A stretch of 64,000 nt of DNA from DATFVJ01 sp963820395 (GTDB lineage Bacteria > Actinomycetota > Actinomycetes > Streptosporangiales > Streptosporangiaceae), in assembly GCA_963820395.1 (NCBI GenBank), contig CAWGAE010000016.1:1-64000 (forward strand). Reading direction: 5' to 3'. Of the stretch, positions 34,194-42,845 are shown piece after piece. The notes below the pieces were generated by a model. It ran no database searches. It saw nothing but the letters and a program-made list of their open reading frames with translations, and was not told where the DNA came from. A program made the position numbers and the translations under genes. Positions within the stretch are counted from its first letter, which is position 1; every line of letters starts with the position of its first letter.

Positions 34194-34438
34194 GTGAACA
34201 CCGCAGCCGCTACCGTTGTCGCAGTGCTTGCAGCGCTTGCGACCGCATGTTCATTCGGTGTGGCCGCGTGCTACAGCACCAGCAGGCCAGCGCCGCCGCT
34301 GAAGCCGGGACGCTACGGTTCCGGCTGCTCGCCGACCTTGCTCGTCGGCCCGCTTGGCTGGCCGGGATCGTGCTGGCCGACCCCAGCGCGATCCTCCGCA
34401 CCCTGGAACCGACGCCCCGCCCCGCATCTACCAGCTAA
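34194..34438 (+). pseudogene. DMT/EamA-type multidrug transporter, N-terminal frameshifted fragment
   Basis: GTG 34194 opens with N-T-A-A-A-T-V-V-A-V-L-A-A-L-A-T-A-C-S-F-G-V-A-A, a first membrane helix. A one-base shift near 34266 then gives V-L-Q-H-Q-Q-A-S-A-A-A-E-A-G-T-L-R, R-L-L-A-D-L-A-R-R-P-A-W-L-A-G-I, the loop and second helix start of actinobacterial DMT proteins. A stop at 34436 ends the fragment; the other eight helices are missing. Confidence 0.65.
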
Positions 34439-34690
34439 AACCCGCCGTCGAGTCCTAGGCCCCCTGCTCCGCGGCCCTAGATACACGCCGTCCGCCCAGC
34501 CAACGGCGTATTCCCGCACGTGATCTGGCAGATTCACCGACTAGGCTTCTACATCAACTGCGGAGCCCAGGCCTGACCTCTGGGGTGACGGGGAACGGGA
34601 GAGCCTCGCCAGTTGGCGGAGCCGTTGGGTAGCTCTCCTTCTTATCAACCTGGCCGGGAGTTCTCGGACGCTCGGGCGCGGCTGCCGCGG

Positions 34691-35593
34691 TCAGGGGATC
34701 AAGACGAGCTTTCCGCGGACGTGGCCGCCTTGACTGATGCGGTAGGCGTCGACGGCGCGGTCGAACGGGAACGTCTGCACCTTGATCACCAGCTTGTTCT
34801 GTACCAACAGTTCGGCGACCTCCGCCATGGCCTCCATGGGCCTACTGTCCGCGCCGCCACCGGTCACCTTTGCTCCAGCTTGACCGGCCGCGAAGTTGGC
34901 GATGGTCAGTACGTGGGACGGCTCGGATACAAGGCTGATCAGGTCCTCGACCGGGGTCTTGCCCGCGACGTCGAAGACAGCCTCGACCGGCCCGCCAGCA
35001 GCGGCCCGGGCGCGAGCGACGACGCCCTCGCCGTATAGCACCGGGATCGCCCCGATCTGCCGCAAGTAGTCATGGTTGGCCTCGCTCGAGGAGGCGATCA
35101 CCCTCGCTCCTCGGGCGACCGCCATCTGCACGGCGACCGCTCCCACACCACCCGCGCCCCCGTCGACGAAGATCGTGTCGCCGGCCTTGACGCCCAGCAG
35201 GCGAAGACCGCGTTCACCGGTCTCACCGGTCACGCCGGCCGCCGCCGCCACCGCCCAATCGATGGACGACGGCTTAACCGCCCAGGAGTCCAGCACCGCG
35301 TACTCCGCCTGAGTGTTCCGGCCGCAGCCGAACACTTCATCACCCACGAAGACCCCCGTGACCCCCTCGCCGACCTCGTCCACCACGCCGGCGGCGTCGT
35401 ATCCGAGGTAACCCGTACCGGCCGAGGGCCGGCCACCGGACATGGCCCCGGCGAACGTCTTCCAGTCGATCGGGTTCACGCTGGCCGCCCGCACAACGAT
35501 CCGGATCTGCCGCGGGCCCGCGTGCGGAACAGGAGCGTCTCCCCATTTGAGGACCTCGGGACCCCCGTAGTCAGTAAACTGCAGCGCTCGCAT
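34691..35593 (-). CDS. MDR-family NADP-dependent oxidoreductase (quinone oxidoreductase-like)
   Basis: A 300-residue zinc-free medium-chain dehydrogenase/reductase. The N-terminal GroES-like fold shows G-G-P-E-V-L-K-W-G-D-A-P-V-P and S-V-N-P-I-D-W-K; the cofactor fold shows V-D-G-G-A-G-G-V-G-A-V-A-V-Q-M-A, the A-x-x-G-x-x-G variant of the NADPH loop, followed by A-S-S-S-E-A-N. Such enzymes reduce quinones or enones. The catalytic zinc ligands of alcohol dehydrogenases are absent. A single-gene unit, with its GTG/ATG start at 35593 next to an AAGGAC site. Confidence 0.9.
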   Translation of the reverse strand: MRALQFTDYGGPEVLKWGDAPVPHAGPRQIRIVVRAASVNPIDWKTFAGAMSGGRPSAGTGYLGYDAAGVVDEVGEGVTGVFVGDEVFGCGRNTQAEYAVLDSWAVKPSSIDWAVAAAAGVTGETGERGLRLLGVKAGDTIFVDGGAGGVGAVAVQMAVARGARVIASSSEANHDYLRQIGAIPVLYGEGVVARARAAAGGPVEAVFDVAGKTPVEDLISLVSEPSHVLTIANFAAGQAGAKVTGGGADSRPMEAMAEVAELLVQNKLVIKVQTFPFDRAVDAYRISQGGHVRGKLVLIP

Positions 35594-35961
35594 CCGACAG
35601 TCCTTTCCGCCCGAGCGGGTCAGCCGCCCCTTCCCTGGGTCAAGCAGCAGTAGTCACCCGCTAGTCGCCGAAAACAAGGGCCCGGCGAACCGTATTCCTG
35701 GCCGAATGGCCCGGGGCCAGCCAAGCCTCGTGAGACCGGGATGGCTGCCAGCAGCACCCGGGCGGCTTTCGGTGACCTGACCGCCTCTTCCCCGCGATCG
35801 CCGGGCTGCGCTGTCGCTCACGCGCTGCCTGCAGGTCGAACTCGGCGCTGCCGCCGGCCCGCTCGGCTGCGGCTGCCTCGAGCGAGCCTGCGACTGGGCG
35901 AGAGCGTGGGGTGAGCGTAAACCGGTTGAGGCATCAGCCCGCCAGCGGTTGGCTGGGGACC
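35594..35961. other. 368-bp divergent intergenic region
   Basis: Lies between the oxidoreductase and the Eis-type acetyltransferase, transcribed away from each other, so it should carry both promoters. No gene or repeat seen. Confidence 0.4.
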
Positions 35962-37227
35962 ATGACCGAGAACCGGATCCGCATCGGCCGTGCGACCGAC
36001 CCTGAGCGTTACCTGGCCACCGACCACACCGTCTGGTTCGCTGAGGTCCCTGCAGCGCCGACGGAGGAGCAGCTGATCGGCCTTCCCCAGGAGCAGCGCT
36101 TCGCGGCGGATGTGGACGGCTCCGATCCGGGGACGTACCCCGGGATCTACGGCGTCTTTCCGCTGACGCTGTCGATCCCGGGGCCTGACGCGGGTGCCCG
36201 GCAGGTGCCGTGCGCCGGTCTCACCTGGGTGGGTGTGCATCCCGACCACCGGCGCAAGGGCGTGCTCAGCGCGATGCTGCGGCACCATTTCGAGCAGGTG
36301 CACGAGGAGGAAGGCACCCATGTCTCGGCGCTCCATGCGAGCGAGCCGGCCATATACGGCCGCCACGGCTACGGCTTGGCGTCGCTGGAGCTGCAGGTGA
36401 GCCTGGGCAGGGGTACGACGCTTAACGCGCCCGATCTGGAGCGCGCGGCCGCCGCGGTCACTACTCATCTGGCGACGGTCTCTGATCCCGAGGTGCCGAA
36501 GCGGATGCGGGAATGCCATCTCGGTTGTGCCGGCCTCGGCTCGGTGGTCGGCGAGGCCGGCTACTACGCCCGTATCTGCTACCAGCTGCCCGAGCACCTG
36601 CGGGACAAGGAGTCCTGGCGGGTGCTCTTCGCCCGTCGCGACGGCGTGGAGGCCGGGTTCGCGATGTTCCGCCGCACGCACAAGTGGGAGCGTGCCCGGC
36701 CCGCAGGAGAGCTTTCGGTGTGGGCGCTGGTCGGCGATCCGGCTGCGCAGCTCGCGCTGCTGCGTCGGCTGGTCGACTTCGACCTGATCGGGACCGTCAA
36801 GGTCGGCACCGTCGGTGTCGACGACCCGCTGCTGCTGTGGGTCGGCGGCCCGAGGTCGACGTCCGACGTGGCTACCTACGACAGCCTGTGGGTGCGCCTG
36901 GTCGACCTTCCCGAGGCGCTGCACGAACGGGCGTGGAGCGCGCCATGCGACGTCGTGGTCGAGGTCGCGGACACCACCGCTCCATGGAACGACGGCAGCT
37001 GGCGGATCCGGGCGGACGACGCCGGCGAGGCCACGGTGGAGAGGACGATGGCAGATTCCGACATACGCCTGAGCGTGGAGGCGCTGGGATCTGGGTACCT
37101 CGGTGGCGGCAACCTCGTCGCGCTGCAGCGCGCGGGGCTTGTGGCAGAGCGCCGGAAAGGCGCGGTCGCTGAGCTGTGGCGGGCCATGCGCAGCGAGGTC
37201 TCCCCCACCGCGGCGGTCGGATTCTGA
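35962..37227 (+). CDS. Eis-type GNAT N-acetyltransferase
   Basis: A 421-residue protein from ATG 35962 (frame open from GTG 35911). The N-terminal GNAT domain has the acetyl-CoA loop V-G-V-H-P-D-H-R-R-K-G-V-L-S-A-M-L (about residues 91-107) and the A-S-E-P-A-I-Y-G-R-H-G-Y-G motif around 130, both diagnostic of the Eis family. A second GNAT-like domain and a C-terminal sterol-carrier-like domain (D-S-D-I-R-L-S-V-E-A-L-G-S-G-Y-L) complete the three-domain layout, and the chain ends with the family's C-terminal F. Eis enzymes acetylate amines on aminoglycosides or proteins; the natural substrate here is unknown. Confidence 0.92.
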   Translation: MTENRIRIGRATDPERYLATDHTVWFAEVPAAPTEEQLIGLPQEQRFAADVDGSDPGTYPGIYGVFPLTLSIPGPDAGARQVPCAGLTWVGVHPDHRRKGVLSAMLRHHFEQVHEEEGTHVSALHASEPAIYGRHGYGLASLELQVSLGRGTTLNAPDLERAAAAVTTHLATVSDPEVPKRMRECHLGCAGLGSVVGEAGYYARICYQLPEHLRDKESWRVLFARRDGVEAGFAMFRRTHKWERARPAGELSVWALVGDPAAQLALLRRLVDFDLIGTVKVGTVGVDDPLLLWVGGPRSTSDVATYDSLWVRLVDLPEALHERAWSAPCDVVVEVADTTAPWNDGSWRIRADDAGEATVERTMADSDIRLSVEALGSGYLGGGNLVALQRAGLVAERRKGAVAELWRAMRSEVSPTAAVGF

Positions 37228-38000
37228 CGACGGCGAGTCCCTGGACGGCATTGACCCCGCAGTAGCCTTCGAAGTCCCTCCCTCTGGCCCCGGTGCATCT
37301 TCTACTCGGGCTAAGCGACGCGTCATCGTTCCCGGCCGAAGGTGAGAGGCTCCTCAATCACTGACGCACTCATCTGCCGCATAGGGCGCGCGACAGGGTC
37401 AAGCGGAAATCTAGCCAGTGGCCGGACCGCTGGTTCGCAGCGTCGACGGGCGTCTCGCCCGGCGGCGGCCTGCAGGCCAGTCACGCCGCACCGAGTCGAC
37501 CGTCGGCATCGGGCTCCGCCGATAGAGGGCATCACGTTGCACCTTGCCCATCGGCTCTCTCCTTAGCAGTCAGGCCTCCGGCGGCGGCGTGATGTACGTG
37601 ATGTATCAGACAGACGGTCGGCACGGGCCGGAATCATCGCCCGGGCTCGACATGGCGTAAGCGCCGACTGGTATGACGCGCCCAGGGTGACCGTCCTCAT
37701 TTGCGCCGGTAGAGCGATCCACCTGGGCTTGCGGGTGTCGATGCATCTGAGTTCGTCAGCGCCGTCAGGCGCCCACTCAGCCTGGCGACGCACCCCTCAT
37801 AGCAGTCCGGCGAGGCGATATTTACAGAGTGTCGCTGACCAGCTGGGCGAGGGCGCGCGCACTCACCGGACCAGAACCTCATCGAACTCAGCAACTACGC
37901 GCCCTGATAAAGCTCAGAACGCGTCGTTACTGCCATCTCGGCTGATTGCTTCTCCGGACTGAGGGTGGTACACGCCGATCCCATCCGCGAGAGCGCCGCT
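37228..38000. other. 773-bp region without a recognised gene
   Basis: Lies between the convergent acetyltransferase and proS genes. Frames are short and featureless on both strands. No hairpin strong enough to call a terminator was found by eye. Confidence 0.35.
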
Positions 38001-39473
38001 CTAGTAGGCGCGGCCGAAGATGAGGCGTTTGCCGTAGGCGGACGGCTGACCGCACCGGATGCAGCTCCCCTGCTCCGGCTCGCCGTCTGTGGGGATGACG
38101 CGCGGCGTGGCGGAAGTGGCGGCCTTGATGTCGTCCTCGCACCCGGGTTGGCCGCAGTGGAATGCCCGGGCCCAGCCGGTCGCGACCGCCGCCACGAACT
38201 CGTCCCAGGTATCCACCGTGACGGTCCGCTGATCGCGGAACTCGGTCGCCCGCCGCAGCAGCATGTCCTGGAAGGCGATCAGCTCGAAGCGGAGCCGGGC
38301 CGGGGCGGAGTCCAGCGAGACCGGCGTCTTCTCGTTGCCGAGTCGGGTGGCCATCAGCGCCGTGCCCGCCGCCAGGTCCCGCGGCCCGAGCTCCAGCCGG
38401 AGCGGGACGCCGCGCATCTCCCAGTCGTTGAACTTGAACCCTGGGGAGAGCTGCGGCCGGTCGTCCACGTGCGCGCGGATGCCGGCGTCATGCAGCCGGG
38501 CCGCCAGCTCTCGGGCGGGCGGCAGCACCTGGTCGGCGTGCTCGCCGCGGCCGATCGGGACGATCACCACCTGATAGGGGGCGAGCAGCGGCGGCAGAAT
38601 AAGGCCCTTGTCGTCCCCGTGTGTCATGATCACTCCGCCGATCATGCGAGCGCTCATGCCCCACGAGGTGGTGTGGCACAGCTCCAGCTCGCCGCTCTCC
38701 GCGGCGTACTGGATGTTGAAGACCTTGGCGAAGTTCGTGCCCATGTAGTGCGACGTGCCGGACTGCAGCGCTCGTCCGTCGCGCATCATCGCCTCGACCG
38801 TGTAGGTCCGCCTGGCGCCGGGGAACCGCTCGCCTGCCGTCTTCTCGCCCGCGATCACCGGCATGGCGGCCACGTCCCTGGACACCTGCTCGTAGAGGTC
38901 GAGCGCGAGCAGGGTCTCCCGCATGGCGTCCGCCTCATCGACGTGCGCGGTGTGACCCTCCTGCCACAGGAACTCGGTGGTGCGCAGGAACATCCGCGGC
39001 CGCATCTCCCAACGGACCACGTTCGCCCACTGGTTGAGCAGCAACGGCAGATCCCGGTGCGAGCTGATCCACTTGGCCATCATCTCGCCGATGATCGTCT
39101 CCGAGGTCGGCCGGACGATCAGCGGCTCCTCAAGCTCCTTGCCGCCGGCGTGGGTGACGACCGCCAGCTCCGGCGCGAAACCCTCGACGTGCTCGGCCTC
39201 GCGCTGCAGGTAGCTCTCCGGGATCAGCAGCGGGAAGTAGGCGTTGACGTGACCGGTCTCCTTGATCCGCCGGTCGATGTCGGCCTGCAACAGCTCCCAC
39301 ATCCGGTATCCGTAGGGGCGGATCACCATCGTGCCTCGAACCGGGCCGCGCTCCACCAACTCGGCCTTGAAGACGACCTCGTTGTACCAGGCGGAGAAGT
39401 CCTCGCTCTGCGGGGTTACTCCGCGCTCATCGTGCGCCACACCCAGAGGATAGGGGATCACGCCTGCTGGCAC
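38001..39473 (-). CDS. proS: Prolyl-tRNA synthetase, class 3 (archaeal/eukaryote type)
   Basis: A 490-residue class IIa synthetase. Motif 1 lies around G-T-M-V-I-R-P-Y-G-Y-R-M-W-E, the proline-binding T-x-E is in V-R-P-T-S-E-T, motif 2 is V-V-R-W-E-M-R-P-R-M-F-L-R-T-T-E-F-L-W-Q-E-G, and motif 3 is G-T-S-H-Y-M-G-T. The anticodon-binding domain follows, then a zinc-binding tail (C-G-Q-P-G-C and C-I-R-C-G-Q) and a C-terminal Tyr, both typical of the ProS3 form without the INS editing domain. It charges tRNA(Pro). ProS3 is widespread in actinomycetes; whether another proS exists cannot be judged from this window. Confidence 0.95.
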   Translation of the reverse strand: MPAGVIPYPLGVAHDERGVTPQSEDFSAWYNEVVFKAELVERGPVRGTMVIRPYGYRMWELLQADIDRRIKETGHVNAYFPLLIPESYLQREAEHVEGFAPELAVVTHAGGKELEEPLIVRPTSETIIGEMMAKWISSHRDLPLLLNQWANVVRWEMRPRMFLRTTEFLWQEGHTAHVDEADAMRETLLALDLYEQVSRDVAAMPVIAGEKTAGERFPGARRTYTVEAMMRDGRALQSGTSHYMGTNFAKVFNIQYAAESGELELCHTTSWGMSARMIGGVIMTHGDDKGLILPPLLAPYQVVIVPIGRGEHADQVLPPARELAARLHDAGIRAHVDDRPQLSPGFKFNDWEMRGVPLRLELGPRDLAAGTALMATRLGNEKTPVSLDSAPARLRFELIAFQDMLLRRATEFRDQRTVTVDTWDEFVAAVATGWARAFHCGQPGCEDDIKAATSATPRVIPTDGEPEQGSCIRCGQPSAYGKRLIFGRAY

Positions 39474-39561
39474 GCCCTGGTTTTCGCCTGCTCCGGCTCG
39501 TCCGTGCGTTGTCAGCTGCGAGAATCAGCCGGTCGTCTCCGCGAGCATTCGTGACTTCTTC

Positions 39562-39927
39562 GTGGCGAGCGGCGGGGTGGCCGGGGCGCTGATCGGGATG
39601 CTGTTCGTGGCCATCTCAGTCTCCTCCGAGCAGCTCGCCCGCGCGGAGGCAGGAGCTCAGCTGCACCGCATACGCGCGTCGGCGGCGCTGACCACGTTCA
39701 CCAACGCGCTGGCCGTGTCGCTGTTCACGCTGATCCCCGGGCACAAGATCGGGCCGACCGCCGGTGGTCGTGGCAGCCGTGGGCTCGCATTCGTCATGGT
39801 GTCGTTGCCGTCGCTGTTCCGCCTGCGCCAGGTACGGTGGGTTAAACGGCCGCATCGTCCACGAACCCTAGTGTCCCGCGCCGTAAGTTCGCCGAATATT
39901 TCTAGCAGGGACTTCGCCCGATTGTAA
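39562..39927 (+). pseudogene. Membrane protein fragment truncated by a MITE-like element
   Basis: The reading G-G-V-A-G-A-L-I-G-M-L-F-V-A-I-S-V-S forms a transmembrane helix, followed by a charged helix S-E-Q-L-A-R-A-E-A-G-A-Q-L-H-R-I-R-A-S-A-A and a second hydrophobic helix F-T-N-A-L-A-V-S-L-F-T-L-I-P-G. A third hydrophobic segment begins at L-A-F-V-M-V-S-L. The open frame runs into the inverted-repeat element at 39868 and stops inside it (39925). The start is uncertain (GTG 39562). Family not identified. Confidence 0.55.
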
Positions 39928-39987
39928 GGTCTTCACCAGTGCTGATGATCTCTGATTTATGTGAACGATTTTAGGCGCGGGACACTA
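39869..39987. mobile_element. MITE-like element with 12-bp perfect terminal repeats and TA duplication
   Basis: GTGTCCCGCGCC at 39871-39882 is matched by its exact inverse at 39974-39985; both are flanked by TA (in fact CTA...TAG, extending the symmetry to 15 bp). The 115-bp interior is markedly AT-richer than its surroundings and has no ORF. Subterminal bases show weaker inverted similarity. This is the form expected of a non-autonomous IS630/Tc1-type element with a TA target. Confidence 0.75.
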
Positions 39988-40176
39988 GCTCCCCAGATCG
40001 AGAAAATCACCCCCCGGCAGATACCCACCGCGTCGGACGTGGCCTCATTTAGGGACATCCTGTGCGACGGCGGGCAATCGGCTGCCTTGCGGTCGTATTA
40101 GGCCCGGCCGTGGCTGTGGCGGTGGCGGATCTGGGTGAGGGCGCTGCACAATGGAGCCCGTTGTGTCAAGAATCCT

Positions 40177-41019
40177 TCAATCGAGGCCTTCGGGTGCGGG
40201 CTCCACGACCGGCAGGTGCGCATCGGCGCCAGCCCGTGGCGCGCGATTAACGCCCTGCACGTCCCGGCGTGTGATCGCCAGATAGGCAACCAGGCAGAAG
40301 ATGACGATCGTCAGCGCCAGGGCCACGGTTCCGGCGCCCCAGCCAAGGCCCCCAACCTCTTGGGGTTTGCCCATCCAGTCGGCGAACGACGCGCCGAGCG
40401 GTCGGGTGGCCACGTAGGCGAACCAGAAGGAGAAGATCGGGTTCCAGCTGAACCGCCAGTAGCCGATGGCGGGAATCGCGATCACCCCCGCGAAGAGCAA
40501 GCCCGAGGCGAGGTAGCCCAAGTGGAGGGTGTACGCCGTCAGGTCACCGACCGCTGTCCCCATGGCGAAGGTCGCCACGACGGCCGCCCAGTAGAACGCC
40601 TCCCGGCGAGCGGTGTCGACAGTGTGGATCGACAGGGTCTTCTCGGTCTTCTGCCAAGTGACGAACACGGCCGCCAGCACGACGCCGTAGAGAATGCTCG
40701 ACACCGGGTACGGGACGCCAAAGCCGACGTGGAGGACATCGGCGGCCATGGTGCCGAACACGCCCACCATGACCACCGCCAGCCAGTATGTCCACGCCAT
40801 GTAGCGGCGCATCCAGAACTGCAGCGACAGCGCGACAACGAAGCCAAAGAAGCCGAGGCCGACGGCAGGTACAGGGCGCAGGGTGTGGACGAGGTAGTCG
40901 GACGTCGCTTCACCCATCCCCGTCGACAGGGCCTTGACCGCCCAGAAGTAGATCGTGATCTCGGGCACCCGGAGGGCGCCACGGAGCGTCAGTCGTGTGA
41001 GCAGCGTGCGATCGGTCAC
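40177..41019 (-). CDS. DUF347 / COG4705 multi-pass membrane protein
   Basis: A 280-residue membrane protein from GTG 41019 (frame open to 41436). The start of the mature pattern, V-P-E-I-T-I-Y-F-W-A-V-K-A-L-S-T-G-M-G-E-A-T-S-D-Y (two adjoining pieces), is the DUF347 repeat; it recurs as E-A-F-Y-W-A-A-V-V-A-T-F-A-M-G-T-A-V-G-D and N-P-I-F-S-F-W-F-A-Y-V-A-T-R-P-L-G-A-S-F-A-D. About eight hydrophobic helices are visible. The repeated G-[ET]-[AV]-x-[GS]-D motifs in helices suggest a transporter fold. No function is established. Single-gene unit. Confidence 0.85.
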   Translation of the reverse strand: MTDRTLLTRLTLRGALRVPEITIYFWAVKALSTGMGEATSDYLVHTLRPVPAVGLGFFGFVVALSLQFWMRRYMAWTYWLAVVMVGVFGTMAADVLHVGFGVPYPVSSILYGVVLAAVFVTWQKTEKTLSIHTVDTARREAFYWAAVVATFAMGTAVGDLTAYTLHLGYLASGLLFAGVIAIPAIGYWRFSWNPIFSFWFAYVATRPLGASFADWMGKPQEVGGLGWGAGTVALALTIVIFCLVAYLAITRRDVQGVNRAPRAGADAHLPVVEPAPEGLD

Positions 41020-41449
41020 CCCGACAGTATGCCGCAGCGCAAGAAACGACCGGACGCGGCCCGCTGACCCGGCAGGCATCTCGGACAGGCGGGTCGGCTG
41101 ACCAGGCCCGACCGACGCTGGCCGGTCAATGCTCGGAGTGCACTGAAGCTCATTACGGAGCGTGATAGCACGGCGGCTCGCCTTCAGGCAGTCGGGCAGC
41201 ACCGACGTCGGCTTTGGCAGACTGGATCTGCAGACCTGGCCGGTGGGCAGGCAGCGGTAGCCATGGTGGCTACGGTGGCCATGTTGGTGTTGGTCAGAGG
41301 CGGCAGGGTGGCCCCCTGAACTGGCCGCCCGGGCGGCAGGACCAGGGCGAGAAGAGCTCGCCGCCTGCGCGTCGCCATAGGGTTGCCAGCGCGTCAGGCA
41401 GAACTGGTCTGGATACCGGCAAACAACAGAAACCACGTAGGTAGACGAA
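41020..41449. other. 430-bp region without a recognised gene
   Basis: Intergenic between the DUF347 gene and the GH15 remnant. It may hold the DUF347 promoter; nothing else is recognised. Confidence 0.35.
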
Positions 41450-42474
41450 GATCACCCCCCGGGTCACATAACACCTCGTTATACACGACCAGGCCGCAGG
41501 GTTTCGATTGAACGCGGCGCTGATCAGCGCGAGATGGGTGAAGGCCTGTGGGAAGTTGCCCTGCTGTTCGCCGGTACGGCTGATCTCCTCGGCATACAGG
41601 CCCAGATGGTTGGCGTACGTGAGCTTTCTCGAAGGACAGCCGCGCCTCGTCGAGCCGCCCGGCGCGGGTCAGTGCCTCGACATACCAGAACGAGCAGATC
41701 GAGAAGGCGCCCTCCTCTCCGCGCAGGCCGTCCGGACTGGCGTGCGGGTCGTAGCGAGAGACCAGCGAATCCGACACCAGGTCCACGGTGAGCGCGTCCA
41801 GGGTGGAGAGCCACTTCGGATCGGTGGGAGAGATGAACTTGGCCAGGGGCATCATCAGGACGGCGGCGTCCAGGACGTCGTCGTCCTGGTGCTGGACGAA
41901 CGCTTGCCGCGCGGCGGACCAGCCGCGTTGCATGATCTGCCGGTAGATCATGTCGCGGGCTTACCGCCAGTGCGGGAGGTTAGCGGGCAGTCCGCGGCGG
42001 TTGGCCATCCGGATGGCCCGTTCGATCGCCACCCAGCACATCAGCCGCGAGTACAAGAAGTTCTTGCGCCCGTCGCGGGTTTCCCAGATGCCCTCGTCGG
42101 GCTGGTTCCATTGGTCGCAGACCCAGTCCGCCAGGCCGCAGACCTCGTCCCAGTGGTCGCTGGACAGCGGCTGCCCCGCCGGTCACCGGCATGAAGTCCT
42201 GGACCTCGCCCACCCCCTCCTCGGTCAAGAACCGGGTAATCAGCACGTTGGTGTCGGGAAAGTAGAACTGCTTGGTTTTCGCCGCCGCGTCGACGGCCAG
42301 CGCAAAGGATCCGCCTCGATCAGCGTCGAGGATCGAGCCGAAAATGCTGGGTGCGTCAAACGACGGACAGCAGTACCAGTCGATGGTGCCGTTGGTGCCC
42401 ACCAGGGCCACGCTGCGCAGATCGCCGATCAGACCGTGCTCCGAGTTCGGCAGGTCGCGGGACGCCTTGCCCAT
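41450..42474 (-). pseudogene. GH15 (glucoamylase/trehalase-type) glycosidase, multiply broken
   Basis: From ATG 42474 (AGGGAGGAG site) the N-terminal domain reads S-E-H-G-L-I-G-D-L-R-S-V-A-L-V-G, then T-I-D-W-Y-C-C-P-S-F-D-A-P-S-I-F-G, and runs to V-Q-D-F-M-P-V near 42185. The catalytic domain is mostly deleted. The text resumes out of frame with W-D-E-V-C-G-L-A-D-W-V-C-D-Q-W-N and R-L-M-C-W-V-A-I-E-R-A-I, a stop near 41957, then I-M-Q-R-G-W-S-A, D-V-L-D-A-A-V-L-M-M-P-L and Q-Q-G-N-F-P-Q-A-F-T-H-L-A-L-I in a third frame. About 600 residues are expected; roughly 330 survive in at least three frames. Confidence 0.85.
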
Positions 42475-42845
42475 TACTCCCTCCCGTACACGCGCTTGTT
42501 CCACCCCGTCCCGGCTTTTTACGCGATTTTGTCCATCAACGCCCTGGTGGTGAAAGTCCGCGATGGCGGTGCCGCGAACAACAAGCCTGCTTACTTGATC
42601 GTAGGTGTCGGCATCGACAGCCGGCGCGTTTTCCGGCGTCAGCCAGCCCACCGTCAGCCACGCTCGGTGACAGGCTGGCCGCCCGCTCGCGGTCCGGCGT
42701 GACGCAAGTAGGCAGATTCCCGATGACGGTCCACACCAGTGGACAGAGCGCAGCGTAGACGTGCTGCTACGGTCCTACGCCAAGTGCCTCGCGGGACAGG
42801 ACCAACTCGTCAAGCGCAGCCTGGCGCCACCGTGTGGCAGGCCGA
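42475..42845. other. 371-bp region without a recognised gene
   Basis: Lies between the GH15 remnant and the end of the protease gene. A 59-codon minus-strand extension ahead of the GH15 ATG is open but unrecognised. Confidence 0.35.

Noticed and set aside
37965..39554. 529-codon plus-strand ORF opposite proS
   Set aside because: Antisense of a complete prolyl-tRNA synthetase; no recognisable protein features.
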